In this document: positions 12,034 to 21,585 of the stretch, one piece after another
Layout of the letters: the number at the start of each line of letters is the position of its first letter
Numbering within the stretch: the first letter of the stretch is position 1
NCBI RefSeq assembly: GCF_904849725.1
Contig: NC_058520.1
Span: 321,419,186 to 321,483,185 of the forward strand
DNA: 64,000 nt
Source of the DNA: Hordeum vulgare subsp. vulgare
Lineage: Eukaryota; Streptophyta; Magnoliopsida; Poales; Poaceae
Direction: 5' to 3'
The notes under the pieces: generated by a model
What the model saw: the letters and a program-made list of their open reading frames with translations, nothing else
Told to the model about the DNA's origin: nothing
Databases searched by the model: none
Position numbers and translations under genes: made by a program

Positions 12034-12430
12034 GTGGAATCGCTCGAGCGCCAAAGGGGGCTCCTGGGAACCACTTCAGGAGCCTTACTGGTCATAAGGC
12101 CACTCGCCACCCCTGGTGCCGTCCTGGAGCTCCGGTCGGTTTCGTGGGCGGCAGGGCCCCGCCCCGTGAAGTCCGTCGAACCTAGCGGTGGTGGGGAAAT
12201 GTGCGGGACCAAGGCCTGCCGATGTAGAGTGGCTAGAGTGTCAAGGGGGGCTCCTCATTAACATGCCTCAGGGGCCTTACTGGTCGCAAAGCCACTCGGC
12301 CACCCAGGTGTCGCCCATGCCGGCACCCAGGGCGTCGGGGCTTTGCCCCGTGAGGGACAACCTTGGTAAGGGGCTGCGCCTCACGGCGGCAGGGAAATGA
12401 GCGGGACGGGGACCCAAAGACATAGAGTGT
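12034..12430 (+). repeat. Pair of ~200-bp tandem repeats in A (second block)
   Basis: Two further units (about 12034-12233 and 12234-12430) have the AAGGGGGGCTCCT and CCTTACTGGTC cores and end at a GACATAGAGTGTC-type sequence. They are more diverged than the first pair. Between the blocks (11139-12033) lies GC-rich DNA that matches C around 24740-25440 in reverse, and I saw no gene in it. Confidence 0.65.
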
Positions 12431-12957
12431 CGAAAGGGTCTCCACCCCGTCCCACCGACAAAACAGGATCTACTCAGGAGGAGTTGCGGAAGGGACCGAC
12501 ACAAACCCACAAGCTAAGTACCCCACATGCCTAGACAGGGGCCATCTGGTCTCACGTCGAACCAAGAACGAATTGAAAACACACGTACTAACGAAAGGAT
12601 ACAAGGCCTAAGGACTAAGCTGCGGCAAGAAAGAGGCCATCAATCAAGCGTGCTGGGGCACAAACGATGCCTCCGGAGGATGGGACCTCTTGAGGGCCCT
12701 GCCCGCCATTGCCCCAAGCCACGATTGGGTCATCGACGGGCCCTATGTAAGGAAGCCAAGATGCAACGACTACCAGTGAGGAGCCATAGATTCAAGAGCG
12801 AAAGGAAAAAGGGAGAATGGCGAAGGTAACATACAAAAGTCTAATGCCCGAGAGGGCAGAGTACATGGTCCAACATTACAGGGGTAGGAAAACAGAAGCT
12901 GGGGGATGCCTAGGGGGAGAGGCAGCCGACACCGCCCTTGGCGTCGTTAGGCTCCGC

Positions 12958-13548
12958 CTAGGAGCCCTCCTCCTCAGTGGAGATGGGTAGCCGGACGTAC
13001 CGCTCCACCAGGGCATCCACGCGCGGGCGCACTTCATCCCCGAGAAGACGCCGGAACTCAACGGGCAACGGCTCGACAACGCGCTTGAGATCAAGCTGCG
13101 GGACGAGGCAGCGCACGTTGGAGAAGACGAGCGTCAAGGAAAGGCCCAGAAGCTCACGCGCGTCGGACGTGTTATCCTCCTCCATGCGGGAGACGTTGGC
13201 CTCGAGTGTCTCCACCACCTTGTGGAAGAAGGCGAGGAAGCCCCCATCGCTGCCCACCCTTGGCAGCACTGGGGCATCCCCCACGAATCGCCGCGTCGCG
13301 CCTGCCACCTGGCCGGCGATGCTCTCGAACTGCTTGGTGCGCTGGGGATCCATAATCCGGGCATACACCGCCTCGTCCTGGGTGGCCTGAACGACGTCGC
13401 CCACCTCCTGGACCTGTCTCTGTAGCGACGCCAACTCCGCATCGGGCTCCGCTTCGCCCTGGTGGGCGACCTGGAGGGTGGCCTCGTCACTCTTGAGTTG
13501 AGCCCGCAACCCCTCCACCTCCTCCTAAAGCTCGCCAACTTGACGTTC
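12958..13548 (-). pseudogene. Antisense ORF of element A, last exon
   Basis: The frame runs opposite to A and ends at 12958-12960. It encodes a coiled-coil-like Gln/Glu-rich N-terminal half (LASLQRQVQEVGDVVQATQ) followed by a GFLAFFHKVVETLEANV block and an acidic end. The antisense ORF of C has the same order, with YLGFFYRVVERLEAS, an LLGQASLDVFSHL block and an acidic end, so the two are homologous. A TAG lies near the start of this part, just after a possible splice acceptor (CCTGCAG read on the minus strand, about 13555). Upstream exons would lie between 13560 and 14200 but are too decayed to define. Function is unknown. Confidence 0.6.
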
Positions 13549-14250
13549 TTGGCTGCAGGTGCCCTGGAGAAAAGGGAAGATCAACCACCAAGCAACGGGC
13601 GGGACAACAAGGAAAGGGAGTGCAGACGAGGGACTTACCCATCAATTAGAGCCCAACGGCGGAGGACGCGCGGCGACCCTGTGGGCCTTGCGCTGCTGCT
13701 CCCGGGGGCGGACGAGGGCGCGGATGGAACCGCGTGTTTCCCCTGCCAGGGTTGCCTCCTCGAGACGCCATGGAAAACGAAGAAACTAAGGGGAGAAGAG
13801 TTTTTTCTTTGTGGAACAAAGGAAACAAAGAGGAAGCTCAAGATCAGTGTGCCTCCCCTTTGCCAGGGGCGGGGTAGATTTCGAGGTGAACTGCGGCCAC
13901 CAAGCATCGTGGGAGCGCAAGCGTGGCGTGCCCCTCGGGTGCCGCGAGCTGGGCCAGCACGCGCATTGCCGCCCACGTCGCCTCACGTGACAACCGAGCA
14001 GTCATGTCTGTGAGGGCCGTTGGGCGTGGGCCGGTCGCGCCAATGTCGTTCAATGAGTAACAATTATGACCGACGTGGTTCTTGGAGATCGTGCCATCAT
14101 GGTCTGGTGCGCCTCGGACGCCTCAGGGAGCGAGAGCATCGCCGCATGGCGGCCGGACACGTGTTCCACCTGGCCCGCAGGAAATTAGGGCCCAGCTACG
14201 GCTCAGGCCGTCCCCGAGGCTTTGCCCAGAAGCCAACCCAAGCGCGCCAT

Positions 14251-14265
14251 GGGACTGGGGGCTAC
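14251..14265 (+). other. Polypurine tract of A
   Basis: GGGACTGGGGGCTAC lies directly before the 3' LTR and corresponds to the reverse complement of 20969-20984 in C. Confidence 0.7.
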
Positions 14266-15145
14266 TACGGGTGTTCTGGGAATGGGGGTACTCAGATCTG
14301 CCTGCCTGTGGCCCAGGGCTGGCCCACTTCAGTAAGAAAGCAAAATTGGGCGCGGCACCACTCAAGGCAAGGTCCTCGCGAGGGGCCAAGCCTCACGAGG
14401 AGGAACAACATCAAGACCCGCAGGAGGCCTCATCAGGACCCCTCCGGAGCGGCGGATATTCTGAGACGAGACCCGGCCTTAGGAGTCAAGGGTGACACGG
14501 AGGAAGGACACGCGAGAAGCAAACAGCAGGACAGAGCAGTTTCCCCTTTAGTGCAAAGGGGCCAAGGATGAACCGGGGTTCCTAAGGCATCTTCCAAAGG
14601 TTTCCATTCTGGTGCAACATGATCACTGCCGTCTGTCAGCAGGACGGACGTCATCCCTGGACCCGTCCCTGCTGCATTAAAAGCCACTTTGCAGGAAAAG
14701 ACTACTTTTAGACAGGGAAGCATGTTCCCCTATCCCCCTTTAAAATTGGCAGTTGTGGGATCCCTTCCCGCCGAAATGATAAGGGGAGAGGACCGGGGCC
14801 GCCACTCTATATAGAGAGAGTAGGTTACCTCATAGGGGATCCAATCCATTCATTCGCCCACCTGCACCACACAAAGGCCACCCAACCTCCAGAGGCCCTC
14901 AAACACTGTACTAGTTCATCCACCAACCTCCACGAGCAGCAATCCACCAAAGCAGAAATACGGTATTATGATTCGCAGCGGCCTGAACCTGGGTAAACTG
15001 TCGTGTTCTGTGTCTTCCTCATCATCGAGTGAGTTCTCTGCCATCCCGAGCGAGTAGCGAGTTAGGTGCGGCGAGCCCGCGAGAGATCTTCGTACACGCC
15101 CCTGAGTTCGAATCTTTAGGGTTTTGTGGAGCCCAAAATCCAACA
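14266..15145 (+). repeat. 3' LTR of A (880 bp)
   Basis: This is the direct partner of 4114-4995. Its first bases are TACGGGTGTTCTGGG where TG is expected, so the terminal dinucleotide has mutated. It ends CCAACA. A TATA box lies at about 14807-14815. The TGTTG duplication and then B's integrase follow directly. Confidence 0.85.
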
Positions 15146-15690
15146 TGTTGTTGGTGATGATGCTGTTGGGAAAGCCGTAGCGTATGGTGATATCTTTGAT
15201 GAATCGGGTGGTCGTGGGGCCGTCTAGCTTCTTGATGGGTCTTGCCTCGATCCACTTGGTGAACTTGTCGACGGCTACGAGGAGGTGCATCCCTCAGGCG
15301 GTCTTGAATGGACCCACCATGTCGAGCCCCCAGACGGCGAAAGGCCCTGAGAGGGGGTAGTCTAAAGGGCCATAGCCGGTATGTGGCTCTACGTGCTGAA
15401 GTGCTGGAAGCCCTCGCACTCGTCGACATGGTGCTTTGCTTCTTCCAGGGCTGTTAGCCAATAGAAACCGTGTCGGAAGGCCTTGGCCACCAGGGTTCTC
15501 GAGGTGGCGTGGTGTCTACACTCGCCCTGGTGAATGTCTCTTAGGATCTCTTGTCCCTTCTATGATTCGACGCAGTGCTGAAAGATGCAGGTTGCGCTGC
15601 GGCGAACCAGCTCGCGGTTGACGATGGCGTAAGCGGGGGATCAGCGCTGGATTTGCCGGGCTTCGGCTTCGTCTCAAGGAATCTCGCCAC
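15146..15690 (-). pseudogene. B integrase, N-terminal part
   Basis: Read on the minus strand from 15690, this gives the end of the linker, a damaged zinc-binding region and the first part of the integrase core: a WGLDMVGPFK-type block with the first catalytic Asp, VDKFTKWIEARPIKK, and PNSIITNN with the second Asp. The reading is broken by several frameshifts and stops. The rest of the gene lies at 3391-4113, on the other side of element A. The right edge is cut by the Copia element M, and RNase H follows at 50317. Confidence 0.8.
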
Positions 15691-17208
15691 TGAAAGTGCA
15701 ATCATGCCATTAATCATATTTTGATGCTATTGACAACATACATATAGGAAACTAGTCATAGTGTATCTCAGCATTTCCCATGAGAGCTTTTGTATGGATC
15801 GTGACTAATTTGACCAGGATGCTCAAGACTGAAGAAACAAGACGAAGTGGTCTATCATTCTATTTGTATTTCTTGAGTATAGGGACCCCGCACTATTAAG
15901 AGGGGGTCACTGGGTCTCACAAGAAACTTGCTCAAAACTCTAGGCAATTCCTCTCTCTTAACATTGATGTTGTTGGTATGCTCTTGTTCGATCGTCCGGT
16001 GGTTATCGGAAGTTCGGACGCCGGATGGCCGAAGTCCTCAGGAAATCCGGACCAGCCAACAGATTCAAACCCTCGTACTTCCGGCTCCTCCGATCGTCTG
16101 AGGACCGGACATCCGGGTACGTTAGAAATTCTGTTGCCACTCAACAGATTCAAAATGTCGGACTTCTAACCATTTCTGGGCGACCGTGCCTCGGACGGCC
16201 GAATCCTTTTGGACATCCGTATGTTGTTCACCTTTTCACCTGATGCTGTGCTAACCTAATACTTTCTGTATCCTCGCACGAACAACATCTTATGGACGTC
16301 CGTATGCTGATCACATCTCCACCAAATAACTTGATACTTTCTGCAACTTCGGACGACCGACCACTGTCGGACATCCGACCCCTCGTGGTTGTCCGGACGA
16401 CCATGAACCGCGGACGTCCGGTAACTACACAACATAAGAGGCTCCAATGACCACTTTTCTACCACCACTATATATAGTCTTCTCCCACCTCGAATGGGAG
16501 TTGTCCAACATAGTGAAAAAATCCCAACAACACTTTTCTCTATGGCTCCCATTTGGCTACACCAAAATCCTAGATCCCAAGAGCACCTGTGAGTACCCTT
16601 GAGTGTTGTTCCAATCAAAATATAGATCGTCTTCCTCTCGTCCTCTCAACCCAAGCTATTTGTGATTTGAGCAAGTTTTGAGCAGTCTCCATGATCTTGT
16701 TACTCTTGGAGGTCGAAGACTCCTAGGCGGTAGGAGTTCTTAGAAGAGGAATCAACCCGTTGTGATTTCCCCGGAAAGTTTGTGAGGGTTTGGAGGCCAC
16801 CTCAAAGGCTTACCACTACTGGTTGAGAAACGCCTTCATGGTGTAGTCTCAAGGAGAGAATAAAGTGAGCCTTCGTGGTGTTGGTGTGCCTTCGTGGTAA
16901 CACCGACCTCTCTAACGTGATGTAGCTTCCCTCCAAGGAAGTGAACAACGACATACATCCTTGTCTCTCGGAGTTGTGGTTATCCCTAACCCTAAGTTCC
17001 TACTTGTTACTAGTCTTTGATTACTTACTTGTGCTTTATCATACCCTATTTGTTGTCGTGCTTGGTACACAAAGACTAACCTTCACCCTTGCAATTGTTA
17101 GGCTAACTTTCATATTCCGCATTATTGCCTAAAATTGCTAAGTAACCGTTAAAATTTGTAACTGTACCTATTCACCCACCCCCTCTAGGTCCATCTCGAT
17201 CCCTTTCA
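15691..17208 (+). repeat. 5' LTR of M (1518 bp)
   Basis: It begins TGAAAGTGCAATCATGCC and ends ATCCCTTTCA. A TATA box (CTATATATAG) lies at 16468-16477. In the first 250 bp I estimate roughly 10% difference from the 3' LTR plus small indels, which marks an old insertion. Confidence 0.9.
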
Positions 17209-17210
17209 AT

Positions 17211-17222
17211 TGGTATCAGAGC
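17211..17222 (+). other. Primer-binding site of M (initiator Met tRNA)
   Basis: TGGTATCAGAGC lies 2 bp after the LTR and is the standard plant Copia site complementary to initiator methionine tRNA. Confidence 0.9.
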
Positions 17223-17262
17223 CTCGTGCATTGTACTTGTGGCTTAACCGCCCTAGAGCAAG

Positions 17263-18800
17263 ATGAACCCCGATGGGACTCCCCTTGTTGCGGATCCAAT
17301 GGATAAGGGTGCGACTTCCATGGAATTCAAGACCTTCACTTATGGGGATCTGGAACGGTCTCTTGCTAAGCAAAAGGAGGAGCATGATGCTTCTCTTGAG
17401 GCCTTGGTCCAAATGAGTTTTGCCACATTATCCATGATGATGGAATCACCTCCAAGTGGTGGGGCCTCGAGGGCAAATGTTCCTATTTCTTCACCTGGCC
17501 AACAACCTCCTAACAATGACCAAACTAGTGTTCAATGGCTTTATGCTAGACCTCAAATTGAGAAACCTAAGTATAATACTGGAGGAAAACTTCCTTTGCT
17601 TGATGATAGTTCTGTGTTGCCTTGTAGAGAGTTGGTATGCAGGATCATCTTAGGTACGCCAATTATGAAATGTTGGACATTCTAGAGCATGGCTACCACC
17701 CTGTCGAGTCAGAGAATCTCACTCCAAGAGAAACTTGTGACAAGCACCTCGACGACACCACAATCATGTGCATAAGAAAAGGAATGAATGATAAGCAACA
17801 GAGACCTTACATACACATCACAAGTGCCAAGGAATTATGGGACAACATTGTAAGGACCTAGACCGGTACCTCCACCCTCTGGCTTGCTCAGTGTGAAATT
17901 GCAAAGGGGCAATTGCAAAACATTTGTATGGAAAAGGGTGAATCCCCCAAGCAGCTTCTAGAGCGGCTCATGACTCTCACCGCCGACATTGAGTCATGTG
18001 ACTATGACAATACACAAGATGGATTCAACTTGACCAAGAGATTTCTTTTGGACAAGCTATTTCATGCCCTTGCTAAGTATCATCACCGAATGGTGTGGGA
18101 TATAGTACAACATCATGGGTTCAAGGAAGTGACTCTGGATGACATCATATCCACTTTCCAGCTATTCAAAGAGTCAAAGGAAAATGCTACAAAACATCTT
18201 GCCATGCATGGTACCTCAACATCAAATATCAATCTTGCTTTGAAGTCCAAGCATGTATGTGAGGAAGAGCAAAGTGAACAAGAAGAAGATGAGATGATGA
18301 TGAAGATGGTGATGAGATTGACTCCGATGAGAGCCCATCATATGAAGACATTGCCCTCTTTGTAAAGAAGTTTAGTGCAGGAAAATTTAAGGGAGGATTC
18401 CAGTAGAAGAAGGTGAGAAAATGCTACAACTGTGCGAAAACCAACCACTTCTCCAAAGATTGCCCTTATGAGAAGAGAGAAGATAAACCAAGGTTTCCCA
18501 AGACCTTTGTAAAGAATAAGTTGACAAACCCTATGAACTCCAAGCTCAAGAGAAGAGATGGGAAAGCAATGGCTGCTCATGAAGAATCCGATCCAAAAGA
18601 TGTTGGTGGGGTTGTCGGAGTAGCTCGAGATTCACAAAACACCTTGAGGTTAGTCAACAAGGTTGGTGATGTTGTCGCCTACAACTATATGAAAGACTAC
18701 AAGGGCAATGATCACAAGTGTTGGATGGCAAAGGCAGTCATAGAAGATGGAGCGGACCAAAACTCTCCTGATAAGGTTAAGGTAACTCTACGCTAAAATT
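17263..18800 (+). pseudogene. M gag: capsid and zinc knuckle
   Basis: The reading starts at an ATG at 17263 (MNPDGTPLVADP). It changes frame at about 17640 and again before 18413. The capsid part contains the TSAKELWDNI and SPKQLLERLMTL blocks of Copia Gag. A CCHC zinc knuckle (CYNCAKTNHFSKDC) occupies about 18422-18463 and binds element RNA. An acidic stretch (about 18260-18330) separates the two. Stop codons near 17859 and 18363 and the frame changes mean no intact Gag can be made. Confidence 0.8.
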
Positions 18801-19781
18801 TTCCCCTTTTATTGTCTACTCCTTGTGATGAGTATCTTGATGCGGAGGATAAATATGATGATGACGATATAGATGATCCTATGCTTGCTAAAATAAATAA
18901 GTTCATGTGCTCCCTTAAAGGAAAGAATCTCACTATGTTTCGTATGCTTATGGAGATGGTGAGTAAACACACCAATACCATTAAGGAAATCGAAACCCTC
19001 ATCACCGAGGAAAAAGGAAAAGAACGAAATCCTTGAGCCAAAAGTACAATATGAGGAAGAACAAAATGATGAACTATGCTTAAAAATTTGTGCAAACATT
19101 TACAATCATGCTACCAATCTTCCCTCCTTGGAAAAGGCTAAGAACTCGTGCAAGGAGTTGATGAATGATAACAGTAAGCTTGTGAAATCTCATGATTCTC
19201 TCTCTAAGGTTTGTGAGATTTTATCCGTGTCCCTCAAGGAAAAGGAAGAGGAGATCAATCTTATTACAAAGAGCCTTGAGACGCTCAAACTTACTTATCT
19301 TGAAACTCTAGCCAAGGTTTATTTCTCACCTATTATCAATGCTGATACTTGTACTACTAACTCTAGTGGTGACCTAGCATCTATTCTTGAGGAAAACTGT
19401 TTTCTAAAGGCACAACTAGAGAAAGGACTCATGACATGTGCACAAGGACAAAAGAATCTTAATGAGATTTGGAGCCAACACAATGAGGTGTTTGCCAAGG
19501 AAGGGCTCGGGTTTAACCCAAGCACAAGCAAGAAAAATATGTCTCCTCTCAAGTGCACCACCCCTCTCAAAGGAACATTTGTACGAGAAGGGCACAAGGA
19601 GAAAAGTATGGTTGGGAGTGGGAAGGCCACTAGAGGCATGCCCACTCTCAACAAGCCAAAAGAGTTCATGCCTCCATCCTATGTACTTCGTAAAAGAAAG
19701 GATGGAGAGGCTTATGCCAAATTTGTTGGTCCTATAATGCATTCTGGTTCTATGCTATTTTGGTCCCTAAGACCCTTGTGA
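18801..19781 (+). pseudogene. M spacer region with coiled-coil frames between Gag and protease
   Basis: Lys-, Glu- and Ser-rich frames (18812-19036, 19128-19781) follow the zinc knuckle and probably belong to one original frame that is now shifted. Segments such as EINLITKSLETLKLTYLE look coiled-coil forming. Extra sequence here is usual in long Copia Gag-Pol proteins of the SIRE/Maximus group. No catalytic motif is seen. Confidence 0.5.
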
Positions 19782-19839
19782 CTAACTTGAGAGGTCCCAT
19801 TGTAAAATGGGCACCTCTAACCAAGTCATAAATTGTGTG

Positions 19840-20093
19840 TAGGTTTCTTTCTCTGGTGGAGTCAAATGGGTGACCGATAATGGATGCACCAACCATATGA
19901 CAAGAGATAGCAAAGTGCTTTTTGATTTCATGGAAGCTATTCAACTATTTATGAGCATTTTGTTCGGTGGAGGATCAAAAGGACATGTACTCGAGTTGGG
20001 CTAGGTGGCGATCACAAATGAAATGTATCTTGCAAATGTCATGTATGTCCAATCCGTTAAATAGCATTTGCTTTCTATTCACCAATGGACTTT
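19840..20093 (+). pseudogene. M aspartic protease, truncated by insertion of C
   Basis: The stretch before element C encodes a VKWVTDNGCTNHMT block at about 19861-19902. This corresponds to the protease active site of Copia elements, normally D-S-G-C-T-x-H-M. Codons 19876-19884 read Asp-Asn-Gly, so the Ser after the catalytic Asp is changed. The frame then breaks, and C is inserted at 20094 just before the start of the integrase region, which resumes at 40679. Confidence 0.7.
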
Positions 20094-20968
20094 TGTTGGA
20101 TTTCGGGCTGTGCAAAACTCTACGGATTCGAACACTGGGGCATGTACGAAGGTCTCTCCCTGCTTCACCTTGCCTAACCCACTATTCTGTGGAAACGATG
20201 AAGAACTCACTCGATGGCGAGGGGAACATAGAACACAACAGTTTACCTAGGTTCGGGCCGCTGCGAAGCGTAAAACCCTACTCCTGATTTGGGTGGATTG
20301 CCTCTCACGAAGGTGGTGGATGAATTAGTACAGGGTTCTTGGGCCTTTGGAGGCCGAGCGACTAGGTGTGTTGTTCTACCGTCCAAATGAACTCCCCCGT
20401 CTCAAGTATCTTACCTTCTGTATTTATAGCGGAGGCATGGGTCCTCTTCCCTCATAGCTTCGGCGGGAAGGGATCCCACAACGGCAAATTTTGAAGGGGA
20501 ACAAGGGAACATGCTCCCCTGACCAAAGGTGGTCTTCACGTGCAAAATAACTGTTCGCGCTGCACAAACAGTCCCATGGATGACGTTTGCCCTACCGCTG
20601 GGACGCTGCGGCTTTGTTGCACCAGAAGAGAAACCTTTGGAAGATGCCTTTGGAAAACCTGTATGCTCCCGCCTCCTTTGCACCAAAGGGGAAACTGTCC
20701 GTCCTGCCATCTGCTGCTCGCCCGTCCTTTCCTAGCGTCACCCTTGACTCCTGAGGCCCAACCTTGCCTTGAAATATCCACCTCTCCGGAGGGGCTGTGA
20801 GGAGGCCCCGTGCAGGTCTCGACGCTGCTCGTATTCATGAGGCTTGGACCCTCATGAGGGCCTTGTTCAGGGTGGTGCTGCTCCTTACTGAACTTGCGCT
20901 TATCAAGTGGGCCAGCCCTGGGCCGCTGGCAGGCACGTCTGGGTACCCTGGTTCCCAGAACACCGACA
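20094..20968 (-). repeat. 3' LTR of C (875 bp)
   Basis: On the plus strand it runs from TGTTGGATTTCGGG to CAGAACACCGACA. On the element strand it has a TATA box, GCTATAAATA, at about 20421-20430. It pairs with 39804-40678 and matches the LTRs of A in reverse. Confidence 0.9.
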
Positions 20969-20984
20969 GTAGCCCCCGGTCCCA
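20969..20984 (-). other. Polypurine tract of C
   Basis: Read on the minus strand this is TGGGACCGGGGGCTAC, directly next to the 3' LTR. Confidence 0.75.
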
Positions 20985-21064
20985 AGGCGTGCTTGGGTTG
21001 GCATCTCGGCGAAGCCTTGGAGGCAGCCCGAAATGCCGCGGGCCCCATTTGCCTACGGGCCGAG

Positions 21065-21075
21065 CCTATAAAACA
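21065..21075 (+). promoter_or_regulatory. Candidate TATA box for the antisense gene of C
   Basis: CCTATAAAACA lies about 80 bp beyond the polypurine tract of C, on the strand of the antisense ORF and about 520 bp before its first good ATG. It matches the plant TATA consensus. The equivalent place in A no longer has this motif. Promoter activity is inferred. Confidence 0.5.
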
Positions 21076-21585
21076 GAGAGCCAAGCCGATCTGCACTGCA
21101 ACTCTTGATCTGAATCTGTCGCCCGTCTCCGCCCCCTATCCATTCCGCCGCTGGTTCTTCCTCCCGTTCCACTCGTGCCGCGTCATCTTTGCCTTATTCT
21201 CTCTGTCATGCCTCAAAAAGGGGGAGAAGGCGAGGGCTCGCGGGGCCCACTTATCCCGGCGGCGCCCGGCCCGCGTTGGAGCGGTCGGCGGTGGTAAATC
21301 TCGAGGGGTTGGAGAATATTCGGCTTGTAGTTGTCGGCAACTCCAATCAGTGGGGGGCCAGCCAGATTCAGCTGGGCTCATGGCCTCGGGGGGGAGAGGG
21401 CGTCTCCCGCAGTTCCTCTCCATTTTCACGCCCTCCTTTCGGGAGTGCTGCCGCCATTATCGGGTTTCCTTGACGTGGTGCTTTCACACTACCACATCCA
21501 CGCGCTCCATCTCGACCCCTGCTCTTTGATCCTCCTCTCTGCCTTCGCGTTCTTGTGCGTGGCCTTTGTCAGCGTCACTCCTTCC

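Larger units (their letters stand above)
4114..15145 (+). mobile_element. Element A: non-autonomous LTR retrotransposon with an antisense ORF
   Basis: The element has two direct LTRs of about 880 bp (4114-4995 and 14266-15145), a primer-binding site at 4998, a polypurine tract at 14251-14265 and flanking duplications CGTTG (4109-4113) and TGTTG (15146-15150). It is inserted in B's integrase gene. The internal region, after removal of the S1 insertion, is only about 5.1 kb and has no protease, RT or integrase that I can see. It carries pairs of ~200-bp repeats and an ORF on the opposite strand. Element C (20094-40678) is a second copy of the same family in reverse orientation. Mobility would need proteins from another element. 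Confidence 0.85.
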
